DNA from: Ruania halotolerans
GTDB taxonomy: Bacteria > Actinomycetota > Actinomycetes > Actinomycetales > Beutenbergiaceae
DNA: 64,000 nt
Assembly (NCBI RefSeq): GCF_021049285.1
Contig: NZ_CP088017.1
Location: 2,801,380 to 2,865,379 of the forward strand
Direction of reading: 5' to 3'
Position numbers and translations under genes: made by a program. The notes under the pieces are model-generated. The model was not told the origin of the DNA, did not search any database, and was given only the letters and a program-made list of their open reading frames with translations. Positions within the stretch are counted from its first letter, which is position 1, and the number at the start of each line of letters is the position of its first letter. Positions 36,059-44,788 of the stretch are shown piece after piece.

Positions 36059-36505
36059 TCAGCGGGTCTCGTAAGCCGCCATCTGGTCGATCCGGCGCTG
36101 GTGACGCTCGTTCTGTGAGAACGGCTCGGCCAGGAACGCGTCCACGATCGCCAGCGCCTCGTCGGTGCTGTGCATCCGAGCCCCGACGGCCACCACATTC
36201 GCATCGTTGTGCTGACGCCCAAGCCGAGCAGTCTCCACGCTCCAGGCGAGTGCGGCACGCACTCCGGTCACCTTGTTCGCGGCGATCTGCTCACCGTTAC
36301 CGCTACCACCGATCACCACCCCCAATGATCCCGCCTCGGCCACCACAGCCTCACCGGCGGCGATACAGAAGGAGGGGTAGTCGTCGAGCGCGTCATAGAT
36401 GGGAGCACCATGGTCGATCACATCGTGCCCGCCGGCTCGAAGATGCGCGATGAGCGCAGCCTTCAGTTCGAATCCGGCGTGGTCGGCGGCGACATGAATA
36501 CGCAT
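36059..36505 (-). CDS. rpiB: Ribose-5-phosphate isomerase B
   Basis: RpiB of 148 aa that interconverts ribose-5-phosphate and ribulose-5-phosphate. ADHAGFELK near residue 7 and VIGGSGNGEQIAANK near 66 match. The latter has Ser where E. coli-type RpiB has catalytic Cys and carries the Glu used as base in Mycobacterium tuberculosis RpiB. MRIHVAADHAG fits an ATG start at 36505. It is divergent from the M13 peptidase gene with a 51-bp gap. Confidence 0.94.
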   Translation of the reverse strand: MRIHVAADHAGFELKAALIAHLRAGGHDVIDHGAPIYDALDDYPSFCIAAGEAVVAEAGSLGVVIGGSGNGEQIAANKVTGVRAALAWSVETARLGRQHNDANVVAVGARMHSTDEALAIVDAFLAEPFSQNERHQRRIDQMAAYETR

Positions 36506-36556
36506 GCAGGTTATTGTGCCGCACAACGCGGGCTTGCTCGCAGGTATGTTCGGGGG

Positions 36557-38530
36557 ATGAGCACCATTGCCGACGCCGATACCGCTGCCATGGACCCCGC
36601 GGTCCGCCCGCAGGATGATCTCTTCCGTTACGTCAACGGTGCGTGGCTGGCCAGCCACGAGATCCCGGCCGACCGTGGCCGCGACGGAACATTCCACCAA
36701 CTGCATGACAAGGCCGAGGCACAGGTACGCACCTTGATCACCGAGGCCGCGGACGTACCAGCTGATGATCCGGCCGGCCCCGAAGCCGCGAAGATCGCGG
36801 CCGTCTACGCCTCCTTCATGGCGACCGAACGGGTCGACGCCCTGGGCACGCTGCCCCTCGCCGCCGATCTGGAACTGGTGACAGCTGCGCACACCACCGA
36901 CCAACTGGCGCGGGCTCTCGGCAGCCTGCAGCGCACTGGTATCGGCGGTGCGGTGGCACCCTTCGTGGACGTCGACTCCGACGATCCGACCCGGTACATC
37001 GTCTACCTGGAGCAATCCGGTCTGGGGATGCCGGACGAGGCCTACTACCGCGAGTCAGAGCACGCCGGTGTCCGTGCCGCGTATGTACCGCACGTGGCGG
37101 CGATGCTGGCGCTGGCCGGTGTGGTGACGGAGGCGGAAGCGCACGGCGCCGCGGAACGCGTGATGGCGCTGGAGACCCGGCTGGCCGGCGGTCACTGGGA
37201 CCGGGTGCGGTGCCGGGACGCTCACGCCACCTACAACCAGCTGACCCTGGATGAACTCGTGGAATTGGCCCCAGCCTTCGATTGGCGCGGGTGGTCCGCG
37301 TCGCTGGGTGCACCGCATGGTGCCCTGGCTCAGGTCGTGGTGCGCCAGCCCGACTACCTCGCCGAGTTCTCCCGCGCATGGGAATCCGAGAAGGTGGACA
37401 CCTGGCGCCTATGGCTGACCTGGCGGGTGATCCGCGGGCGCGCACCATACCTGAGCAGCAAGATCGTCGAGGAGAACTTCGACTTCGTCGGGCGCACGCT
37501 CACCGGCGCCCAAGAGATCCGGGAGCGGTGGAAGCGCGGGGTCACTCTCGTCGAAGGCGTGCTCGGCGAGGCCGTGGGCAAGCTCTACGTGGCGCGGCAT
37601 TTCCCGCCGTCCCACAAGGGGGCGATGGATGTGCTGGTGGCCGACCTGGTGGAGGCGTACCGGCGGTCCATCTCCACGTTGGACTGGATGAGCCCGCAGA
37701 CTCGGGAGTTGGCGCTGGAGAAGCTCGCAGCCTTCACCCCGAAGGTCGGATACCCGGCCAAGTGGCGGGACTACTCCGGTCTCGAGGTGAGCGATGACGA
37801 CCTGCTCGGCAATGTGCGGGCGGCGCAGGCGTTCGAGACGGACTACGAACTGAACAAGCTGGGCGGTCCGATCGACCGCGACGAGTGGTTCATGTCCCCG
37901 CAAACCGTGAACGCCTACTACAACCCCTCGATGAACGAGATCGTATTCCCCGCAGCGATCCTGCAGCCGCCGTTCTTCGACGCAGATGCCGACGACGCCA
38001 CGAACTATGGTGCGATCGGTGCGGTGATCGGGCACGAGCTCGGGCACGGCTTCGACGACCAGGGCAGCCGCTACGACGGCACGGGACGGTTGCGCGATTG
38101 GTGGACCGAGTCCGATCGTGCGGAGTTCGAGACGCGTACCAAGGCCCTCATCGCCCAGTACGACGTGCTCTCTCCTGCTCAACTCGACGATTCTCACACG
38201 GTCAACGGCGCCCTCACCGTGGGAGAGAACATCGGCGACCTCGGTGGGCTCGGTATCGGCATCCAGGCGTTCCGGATCGCCAAGGAACGACGCGGTGAGG
38301 ACGTCACGACGGAAGAGATGCAGCGCCTGTTCGTCGCCTGGGCGCGCTGCTGGCGCACCAAGGCGCGTGACGAGGAGACGCTCCGGTTGCTCTCGATCGA
38401 TCCGCACTCCCCCGACGAGATCCGCTGCAACGCAACGGTGCGCAATCTCGACGAGTTCGTGGCCGCGTTCGACGTTCAGCCGGGCGATGGCCTGTGGTTG
38501 GACCCTGACGAACGCGTCCGGATCTGGTGA
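36557..38530 (+). CDS. M13-family zinc metallopeptidase (PepO/neprilysin-like)
   Basis: Peptidase of 657 aa with the full M13 architecture. The N-terminal domain starts with AVRPQDDLFRYVNGAWL. The active-site helix has HELGH at 493-497 and GENIGDLGG near 556 supplies the Glu zinc ligand. NAYYNP and WFMSPQTVNAYYNPS are also family features, and CNATVRNLDEFVAAFDV is the conserved C terminus. There is no signal peptide or transmembrane anchor, so the enzyme is predicted to be cytoplasmic, unlike eukaryotic neprilysin. ATG 36557 was preferred over the longer frame. Confidence 0.93.
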   Translation: MSTIADADTAAMDPAVRPQDDLFRYVNGAWLASHEIPADRGRDGTFHQLHDKAEAQVRTLITEAADVPADDPAGPEAAKIAAVYASFMATERVDALGTLPLAADLELVTAAHTTDQLARALGSLQRTGIGGAVAPFVDVDSDDPTRYIVYLEQSGLGMPDEAYYRESEHAGVRAAYVPHVAAMLALAGVVTEAEAHGAAERVMALETRLAGGHWDRVRCRDAHATYNQLTLDELVELAPAFDWRGWSASLGAPHGALAQVVVRQPDYLAEFSRAWESEKVDTWRLWLTWRVIRGRAPYLSSKIVEENFDFVGRTLTGAQEIRERWKRGVTLVEGVLGEAVGKLYVARHFPPSHKGAMDVLVADLVEAYRRSISTLDWMSPQTRELALEKLAAFTPKVGYPAKWRDYSGLEVSDDDLLGNVRAAQAFETDYELNKLGGPIDRDEWFMSPQTVNAYYNPSMNEIVFPAAILQPPFFDADADDATNYGAIGAVIGHELGHGFDDQGSRYDGTGRLRDWWTESDRAEFETRTKALIAQYDVLSPAQLDDSHTVNGALTVGENIGDLGGLGIGIQAFRIAKERRGEDVTTEEMQRLFVAWARCWRTKARDEETLRLLSIDPHSPDEIRCNATVRNLDEFVAAFDVQPGDGLWLDPDERVRIW

Positions 38531-38549
38531 CTGCTCCCGCTCGGCCCAG

Positions 38550-38951
38550 TCAGACCCTCAACCGGGCCGTGCGGGCCGGCAGACCAGCCTGGAGCCAGGC
38601 ACGGAAGCCCCCGACGGCGTAGCGCGGCCGCGCGAGTCCGAGTTCAGCGAGCGTCTCCGACGCGTGCCGTGCCAGGTCGCCGTCCTCACTGAGCAAGACC
38701 ACCGGGCGGGCGGGCGGATCGTTCACCAACCAGGTGACCAGTTCCTGCGGCCGGACCGGCACCGCCGCCAGGTCGGGGTGGACGACGCCGCGACGCCGCT
38801 CGGAGTCCTCACGGAGGTCCACGAGGACTGCGCGTTCGTACAGGACTTCCTGGTACGTGGCGCGGACGCTGAGGTCCGTGCTGCCAGGTTCGGGCGCGAC
38901 GGGGCGGGCGGAGAGGATGACATCCCAAGTGGTGCCGGTGGTGACGGCCAT
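38550..38951 (-). CDS. Rhodanese-like domain protein lacking the catalytic Cys
   Basis: Protein of 133 aa with a rhodanese fold: VLVDLRED at residues 42-49 and the active-site loop VVLLSEDGDLARHASETL, followed by GLARPRYAVGGFRAWLQAG. The residue that should be the sulfur-carrying Cys is Ser88 (LLSEDG), so sulfurtransferase activity is not expected and a regulatory or binding role is likely. CAGGAG precedes the ATG by 9 nt. A Cys-rich short ORF ends 43 nt upstream. Confidence 0.82.
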   Translation of the reverse strand: MAVTTGTTWDVILSARPVAPEPGSTDLSVRATYQEVLYERAVLVDLREDSERRRGVVHPDLAAVPVRPQELVTWLVNDPPARPVVLLSEDGDLARHASETLAELGLARPRYAVGGFRAWLQAGLPARTARLRV

Positions 38952-38994
38952 GATCGTGTGCTCCTGATGCGGTGACGGGGGTGCGGGGCGGAAC

Positions 38995-39048
38995 TCAGCG
39001 ACAGCGACAGAAGTCGCACATCGCGGCGCTGTTCGAGGAACAGCGCAT
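38995..39048 (-). CDS. Cys-rich upstream short ORF (possible leader peptide)
   Basis: 17 codons encode MRCSSNSAAMCDFCRCR with four Cys, three of them within the last seven residues before the stop. The stop is 43 nt before the rhodanese-like start. The arrangement resembles polycysteine leader ORFs that act as cysteine-responsive attenuators upstream of rhodanese genes in mycobacteria. A good Shine-Dalgarno site was not found, so a leaderless mode or chance occurrence is possible. Longer in-frame versions begin at 39060 and beyond. Confidence 0.35.
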   Translation of the reverse strand: MRCSSNSAAMCDFCRCR

Positions 39049-39200
39049 TCGCCCCGGCATTCGCACCGGCACCCACCTCAGAGCATGCTCGACCCGCGCA
39101 CCGGTGGCAACGGGCTCGATCGCGGACATGAGAAGTACTTCACCACAATGCGCGCCAGCGGATACGACGCCGACGGCCGGTCTCACAGAATGAGATGGCG

Positions 39201-39797
39201 TCAGAAGGTGCGGGTACCGCCGCGGGCGATCTGGAAGCCGTGGCCGCTCGTGATGGATCGGCAGATTGCGCCGTCCTCGGTACTTTCGCAGAGGAAGTCA
39301 CCCGCGACAGTTGCCTCGTCGTAGGCGAGTTCGGTCAAGCCCTCGGGCTGCTCGGGCGGACCGCCGCACACGGGCGTGGCGCCATCAGCCGTGACCTGCC
39401 AGCGGTACCCAGAATCCTCGGCGTCACACCCCTCGATCGTCGGGGGCGAGAATCCGAACGACTCGATCACGCACGTGGCCGCATCTCCGGTGATCTCGCA
39501 CCAGATATTGCCGCTCGGCAGTTGAAAGTCAGTCAGGTCCAGCGCGCCCTCGGGGACGTCCACCTCAGCGGCGTCGGTCTCGCCGTCAGGGGACTCACCG
39601 TCAGCGGCACCATCGTCGTCGCCCGCGCCGTCCTCGGCAGCCGCGGCCTCGGCGGTCGCGGACTCGTCCCCGGAGGTCGACGCCTGCGGAGTGCTCGTGT
39701 TCGGCCAGGTGATCAGGATGATCACCAAGGTCAGGACCAAGAGTGCATCGATCACGATGAGCGCAATCACTGCTGGCGTGAGTCCGCGCTGGGCCAT
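39201..39797 (-). CDS. Membrane-anchored DUF6636-like protein
   Basis: Protein of 198 aa. One N-terminal transmembrane helix lies at about residues 9-31 (IALIVIDALLVLTLVIILIT). An acidic Asp/Glu/Ala-rich linker to about 83 follows. The C-terminal globular domain then starts FQLPSGNIWCEI, with Cys-containing strands CVIESFGFSPP, FLCESTEDGAICR and GHGFQI. This pattern matches the DUF6636-type extracytoplasmic domain. The six Cys are likely in disulfides outside the cell. Function unknown. Confidence 0.78.
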   Translation of the reverse strand: MAQRGLTPAVIALIVIDALLVLTLVIILITWPNTSTPQASTSGDESATAEAAAAEDGAGDDDGAADGESPDGETDAAEVDVPEGALDLTDFQLPSGNIWCEITGDAATCVIESFGFSPPTIEGCDAEDSGYRWQVTADGATPVCGGPPEQPEGLTELAYDEATVAGDFLCESTEDGAICRSITSGHGFQIARGGTRTF

Positions 39798-39897
39798 CGA
39801 TCCTCCGTCTTTCGGCTACTTGTGCCCCACTACGGTAGCCGCTCCGACCCACGGTCACCTCGTCCGGGGTACATCCGGACAGCCCGAAGGCCCCGAT

Positions 39898-39922
39898 GCC
39901 CCGGGCCAGCACGGCCCGGGGC
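39898..39922 (-). terminator. Terminator after the Rv2466c-like gene
   Basis: Perfect GC-rich 10-bp stem GCCCCGGGCC (39898-39907)/GGCCCGGGGC (39913-39922) with 5-nt loop AGCAC, 32 nt past the stop of the reductase-like gene. Confidence 0.65.
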
Positions 39923-39953
39923 CCGGAACGGAGGCCGGCCGGATGTCGCCGGA

Positions 39954-40607
39954 TCAGTCGAAGATCGGGCCCTGGTCGCGCGTGCGCTTGATCTCGTAGA
40001 AGCCCGGGTAGGAGGCCACAGCCACGACGCCGTCCCACAGTTTGCCGGCTTCCTCTCCCTTGGGAGCCGGGGTGATCACCGGTCCGAAGAACGCGGTGCC
40101 GTTGAACGCCACCACCGGGGTGCCGACATCCTCACCCACGAGCGAAATGCCCTCGGCATGAGAGGCCCGCAGTGACTCGTCGTGCTCGTCGGAGTCTTCG
40201 AACCGGATCAGATCTGCCGGGAGACCAACCTCGGCGAGTGCCTCCACGAGCACCTCGTGCCGGTCGTCTCCGCGGCCGCCCGGGTGGAAGCGCGTGCCGA
40301 TCGCGTCATAGAGCGGCTTCACCCACTCTTCGCCGTGCAGGACGCGGGCGGCGTTGATCACCCGTACCGGACCCCAGCCCTTGACGAGCATCGCCTTGTA
40401 GTTCTCCGGTAGTTCCTCGCGGCCCTCGTTCAGCACGGACAGACTCATGATGTGCCAGCGCACGCTGATGTCACGAACCTTCTCGACCTCGGTGATCCAT
40501 CGCGAGGTCATCCACGCCCACGGGCATGCCGGGTCGAACCAGAAATCGGCCACGTCCTTGCTGGTCTCGGTGGTGGCGGCGGTGGCGGGCTCGGTCGCAG
40601 TGCTCAC
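39954..40607 (-). CDS. Mycothiol-dependent reductase-like protein (Rv2466c family, DsbA fold)
   Basis: DsbA-like protein of 217 aa matching mycobacterial Rv2466c: ADFWFDPACPWAW at residues 19-31, then FHVMSL-like WHIMSLSVLNE, GWGPVRV, GEDVGTPVV and EEAGKLWDGVVAVASYPGFYEIKRTR. The active site is CPWA (Cys27, Ala30) where Rv2466c has CPWC, so only the nucleophilic Cys remains and a monothiol mechanism with mycothiol would be expected. The family acts in oxidative-stress defence and nitro-group reduction. Start ATG 40607. Confidence 0.88.
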   Translation of the reverse strand: MSTATEPATAATTETSKDVADFWFDPACPWAWMTSRWITEVEKVRDISVRWHIMSLSVLNEGREELPENYKAMLVKGWGPVRVINAARVLHGEEWVKPLYDAIGTRFHPGGRGDDRHEVLVEALAEVGLPADLIRFEDSDEHDESLRASHAEGISLVGEDVGTPVVAFNGTAFFGPVITPAPKGEEAGKLWDGVVAVASYPGFYEIKRTRDQGPIFD

Positions 40608-40726
40608 GCAATCTCCTCAGGTTCAGCGGGTTGGCGGTTCTCTCTCGGCAACGACAGGATGACCCGAGGCATTCCGCTCCCTCGGATCTGCGTGAGCACC
40701 CAGATGCTCTGGCAGGATGGCGTGCG

Positions 40727-41293
40727 ATGAACAGCGAGTTGACGTGGCCGCGTGAGCGCCCCTCATTCGGGCGTGTCTGCCTGCGCCCGTTCACCACGGC
40801 GGACGTCCACCTCGTGGCTGAACTGGCCACCGACCCCTATGTACCGGCCATTGGCTCGGTCCCCACTGAGTACAGCCACGCTGAAGGCCTGGCGTGGATC
40901 GAACGCCAGCACTGCCGAGCACACGACGGTTCTGGATACTCCTTCGCGATCGCGGACTCGTCCACCGATCTGGCGGTCGGTGCCGCCGGGCTGTGGTTGC
41001 GCGCGCTCACCGAAGGCCGAGCAACGGCGGGCTATAGCGTTTCGCCCCTGCATCGAGGTCGTGGCTATGCGGCGGACGCGCTGGCTGCGCTGACCTCGTT
41101 CGCCTGGACCCTGGATGATCTGCATCGGGTCGAGCTCTACATCGAGCCTTGGAACGCCGGATCGATCCGCACCGCCGAGCGTGCCGGCTACGTACGTGAA
41201 GGCCTGCTGCGCAGTCACCAGGAGATCGGCGGCATGCGTCGAGACATGCTGCTGTACGCCAGGCTCAGACGAAGTCCTCACGCATCGGGGTGA
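40727..41293 (+). CDS. GNAT N-acetyltransferase, RimJ/RimL-like
   Basis: Protein of 188 aa with the GNAT fold: LRPFTTADVHLV near residue 20, the acetyl-CoA loop HRGRGYAADAL near 110, and the C-terminal RAGYVREGLLRSHQEIGG. ATG 40727 lies 12 nt after GGCAGGA. The closest class is protein N-terminal or small-molecule acetyltransferases of the RimJ/RimL group, with unknown substrate. Its 3' end overlaps the convergent cupin gene by 29 bp. Confidence 0.86.
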   Translation: MNSELTWPRERPSFGRVCLRPFTTADVHLVAELATDPYVPAIGSVPTEYSHAEGLAWIERQHCRAHDGSGYSFAIADSSTDLAVGAAGLWLRALTEGRATAGYSVSPLHRGRGYAADALAALTSFAWTLDDLHRVELYIEPWNAGSIRTAERAGYVREGLLRSHQEIGGMRRDMLLYARLRRSPHASG

Positions 41294-41597
41294 ACAGGTC
41301 CAGCAGCGTGCCCGCCTCACGGCAGACGCATCCGTGTTCGACGTTGCTGACCTTGAGCATCGAATCGCCCGCTTTGACAGTCTTGACCACGCCATCGATG
41401 GTGAACTCGAATACCCCGCTGACCACATAGGTGATCTGCGTGTGCGGGTGGTGGTGCAGTGGACCGACCGCCCCTGCCTCGAAGGTGTTCTCCACGCACA
41501 TCACGTTCTGGTCATAGGCGAGCACGCGCCGCGTGACGCCGTCTCCGGCCACTGTTGCCTCGACGTCGTCGCGAAAGACCCACCGTTGATCGATCAT
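41265..41597 (-). CDS. Single-domain cupin protein
   Basis: Protein of 110 aa with one cupin barrel. The first motif GPLHHHPHTQITYVVSG supplies three His (and Gln in place of Glu), and the second motif is GDSMLKVSNVEHGC. Metal binding is likely. Similar small cupins act as pectin-degradation KdgF enzymes or sensors, but nothing here fixes a role. The start ATG 41597 faces pepN divergently with a 117-bp gap. Confidence 0.83.
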   Translation of the reverse strand: MIDQRWVFRDDVEATVAGDGVTRRVLAYDQNVMCVENTFEAGAVGPLHHHPHTQITYVVSGVFEFTIDGVVKTVKAGDSMLKVSNVEHGCVCREAGTLLDLFTPMREDFV

Positions 41598-41714
41598 GTG
41601 ACCACCCTACGGCCCACGGCGCGACTCCCTTCGCGGCGGTGGTGATGGCAGGATCGTGCCACGGCCCACCGGCCGGGAATCACCGTCGATCCACCAGATC
41701 AAGGAGCAACGTTC

Positions 41715-44294
41715 GTGCCTGGAGAGAACCTCACCCGCAGCGAAGCCGCCGACCGCGCACGCCTGGTCAGCCCCACGGCCTACCACGTGGAACTCGACCT
41801 CACCGGCTCCGAGCGCACGTTCACTTCGACCACGCAGGTGCACTTCACCGCCGAGCCCGGCGCCACCACCTTCATCGACTTGATTGCACCCGCGGTGCAC
41901 GAGATCGAGCTCAACGGCGCCCGGCTCGACCCCGCTCGGGTGTACGCCGACTCCCGGATCCAGCTCGCCGACCTCGCCGGCGAGAACACGCTCCGCGTCG
42001 TCGCCGACTGTGCCTACATGAACACCGGTGAGGGCCTGCACCGATTCGTGGATCCGGTGGATGAGGAGATCTACCTGTACTCCCAATTCGAGGTGGCCGA
42101 CACCCGGCGCGTGTTCGCCGTGTTCGAGCAGCCCGATCTGAAAGCGACCTTCCAGTTCACCGTGACCGCCCCGGAGCACTGGAAGGTCGTCTCCAACTCC
42201 CCCACACCCGAGCCGAGGCCCGCCCACGACGGCACAGCGACCTGGAACTTCGCCCCCACCGGTGCACTGCCCTGCTATGTGACCGCCCTGGTGGCGGGCC
42301 CCTACCATCGGGTGGGCGGCGAGCTCACTTCTTCCGACGGCCGCAGGATTCCGTTGGGCGTGTTCTGCCGGGCATCTCTCGCCGAGTACCTCGACGCCAA
42401 GAACATCCTCGACATCACCCGCGCCGGGTTCGCCTTCTATGAGCGGGCGTTCGATATGGCGTATCCGTTCGAGAAGTACGACCAGCTCTTCGTGCCCGAG
42501 TTCAACGCCGGTGCCATGGAGAATGCCGGCTGCGTCACCTTCGTGGAGAACTACGTGTTCCGCTCCAAGGTGGCCGAGGCCACGGTGGAACGCCGAGCCG
42601 TGACGATCCTGCATGAGCTCGCGCACATGTGGTTCGGCGACCTGGTGACGATGCGCTGGTGGAACGACCTGTGGCTGAACGAGTCCTTCGCCGAGTACGC
42701 CTCCACTCTCGCCACCGCCGAGGCCACCCGATGGACGCAGGCGTGGACCACGTTCAACTCGCTGGAGAAGTCCTGGGCGTACCGTCAGGACCAGCTCCCT
42801 TCCACACACCCGATCGTGGCCGAGATCAATGACCTCGAAGACGTCGAGGTGAACTTCGATGGGATCACCTACGCCAAGGGCGCCTCCGTGCTCAAACAGC
42901 TCGTGGCATGGGTGGGCCAGGAGAGCTTCCTCGCCGGGGTGCAGACGTACTTCCGCAAGCACGCTCGCTCCAACACCGAGCTACGTGATCTGCTCGTCGA
43001 GCTGGAAGCCACCAGCGGCCGCGACCTGACCGCCTGGTCCGCCCTGTGGCTCGAAGAGGCGGGAGTCACGTTATTGCGCCCCGCCGTCGAGGTGGACTCC
43101 ACCGGCAGGATCACCTCCTTTCAGATCACCCAGGAGGCCCCGCAGACCCACCCGGTCCTGCGCCCACACAGGATCGCCGTGGGCGGCTACAACGTGAACG
43201 CCGAGGGCACTCTGGTGCGCACCCACCGGGCCGAGTTGGACATCGACGGTGCGGCCACATCTGTGCCTGATTTCGTCGGCATCGACCGTCCGCAGCTGAT
43301 CCTGGTCAACGACGATGACCTCGCCTACGCGAAGATCCGGCTCGACGAGCAGTCTCTGGAGACCGCGGTGGAGCACCTGAAAGCGTTCACCGAGTCCCTG
43401 CCGCGGGCCATGGTCTGGAGCGCAGCCTGGGATATGACCCGCGACGGCGAGTGGCCGGCCCGCCGGTTCATCAATCTGGTCACCGAGAACATCGGCGCGG
43501 AAACCGACTCCACCGTACTGCTGGTGCTGTTGCGTCAACTGGCCACAGCGGTCTCCTTCTACACCGACCCGGCGGAGCAGGATCGTATCGGCAGCCAGGT
43601 GGCCGATCGGCTCTGGGAGATCGCCGAGAAGGCTGAGCCGGGATCGGACAGCCAACTCCAGCTCGTCAAGGCATTCGCTGGGCGCGCGAGCACCGATGCG
43701 CACCAGAACGTACTGCGCGAGCTGCTCTCGGGTGAGCGCACCCTGAGGGGGCTGTCCGTGGACACCGATCTGCGCTGGGATCTGCTCGGTGGACTGGCCA
43801 CCGCCGGCGGGGCCGGCGAAGAGGAGATCACCGCCGAGGAGCAGCGCGACTCCACGGCCGCTGGCCGCCGGGCAGCAGCCGCCGCCCGTGCCTCCTTGCC
43901 GACGGCGGAGGCCAAGGAAGCCGTGTGGGCGTCCGTGGTGGAATCCGACGAGTTGCCGAACGCCGTGCAGAGTGCGCTGATCGGCGGATTCGGCCGGGTC
44001 GGCGCCAGCGATCGGAGCCTGCTGGTGCCGTTCACCGAACGCTACTTCGCCTCGATCGAGTCGATCTGGGCCGAACGTACGAATGAGATCGCCCAGAACA
44101 TCGTGGTGGGCCTCTATCCCACGCGACTGGCCGATATCGACGGTTCCACCGGCGTCGACGTGCTCGCCCGCACGGACGCCTTCCTCGACCAGTTGGGCGA
44201 GCGAGCACCTGCGCTGCGCCGACTCGTGGTGGAGAACCGGGACACGGTGCGCCGGGCGCTCGCCGCGCAGGAGGCCGACCGCGCAGCCCGCTGA
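41715..44294 (+). CDS. pepN: Aminopeptidase N (M1 family)
   Basis: Cytoplasmic zinc aminopeptidase of 859 aa. GAMEN is at residues 266-270 and HELAH at 300-304, with the Glu ligand in NESFAEYAS about 20 residues on. The C-terminal helical ERAP1-like domain fills the last 350 residues. GTG 41715 is preceded by AAGGAG at 8 nt spacing. It removes N-terminal residues from peptides generated by proteases such as Clp. Confidence 0.97.
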   Translation: MPGENLTRSEAADRARLVSPTAYHVELDLTGSERTFTSTTQVHFTAEPGATTFIDLIAPAVHEIELNGARLDPARVYADSRIQLADLAGENTLRVVADCAYMNTGEGLHRFVDPVDEEIYLYSQFEVADTRRVFAVFEQPDLKATFQFTVTAPEHWKVVSNSPTPEPRPAHDGTATWNFAPTGALPCYVTALVAGPYHRVGGELTSSDGRRIPLGVFCRASLAEYLDAKNILDITRAGFAFYERAFDMAYPFEKYDQLFVPEFNAGAMENAGCVTFVENYVFRSKVAEATVERRAVTILHELAHMWFGDLVTMRWWNDLWLNESFAEYASTLATAEATRWTQAWTTFNSLEKSWAYRQDQLPSTHPIVAEINDLEDVEVNFDGITYAKGASVLKQLVAWVGQESFLAGVQTYFRKHARSNTELRDLLVELEATSGRDLTAWSALWLEEAGVTLLRPAVEVDSTGRITSFQITQEAPQTHPVLRPHRIAVGGYNVNAEGTLVRTHRAELDIDGAATSVPDFVGIDRPQLILVNDDDLAYAKIRLDEQSLETAVEHLKAFTESLPRAMVWSAAWDMTRDGEWPARRFINLVTENIGAETDSTVLLVLLRQLATAVSFYTDPAEQDRIGSQVADRLWEIAEKAEPGSDSQLQLVKAFAGRASTDAHQNVLRELLSGERTLRGLSVDTDLRWDLLGGLATAGGAGEEEITAEEQRDSTAAGRRAAAAARASLPTAEAKEAVWASVVESDELPNAVQSALIGGFGRVGASDRSLLVPFTERYFASIESIWAERTNEIAQNIVVGLYPTRLADIDGSTGVDVLARTDAFLDQLGERAPALRRLVVENRDTVRRALAAQEADRAAR

Positions 44295-44319
44295 ATCGTC
44301 ACGGTGGTGCACACAACTC

Positions 44320-44784
44320 TTACGGTTTCCACTCCAGCAACGGATCGCCGGCAGCGACCGTCCCCGATGCGACCACGCGGACCTGCCCAGACCGAGCGTC
44401 CAGGGCGACGACGGGGCACACGGGCGAGCGGCCGCCGTCGGCGATCACCTGGGGAGAAAAGGTGACCATCCGCTGCCCGACCTCCACCTGTTCGCCTTCG
44501 GCGACGTGCAGGGTGTAGCCGGCACCCGCCAGTTGCACGGTGTCGATGCCGAGGTGCACTAGGACTCCCTGACCAGAGCCGCTCACCACAACGAAGGCGT
44601 GCGGGTGGAGCTTCAGAACGCGTCCCTCCAGCGGTGCCAAGACGTCCACCGAGGCCCACCCTGCGGTGGCGAGCGGGTCAATCGCCACGCCCGGGCCCAC
44701 GATCTCCTGGGCGAACACCGGATCCGGCACCTCTGTCATCGGCACCGTCGTGCCGGCGACGGGCGCGCAGATATGCAGAGTCAT
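44320..44784 (-). CDS. crr: PTS glucose-type enzyme IIA (EIIA-Glc)
   Basis: Soluble EIIA of 154 aa. The phosphorylated His77 is in LVHLGIDTVQL, with the supporting His62 in LHPHAF. The N terminus MTLHICAPVAGTTVPM is typical. It follows malQ by 4 bp on the same strand, so it is probably translated with it. EIIA-Glc accepts phosphate from HPr and passes it to EIIB. In many bacteria it also signals sugar status. Confidence 0.93.
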   Translation of the reverse strand: MTLHICAPVAGTTVPMTEVPDPVFAQEIVGPGVAIDPLATAGWASVDVLAPLEGRVLKLHPHAFVVVSGSGQGVLVHLGIDTVQLAGAGYTLHVAEGEQVEVGQRMVTFSPQVIADGGRSPVCPVVALDARSGQVRVVASGTVAAGDPLLEWKP

Positions 44785-44788
44785 CGAT

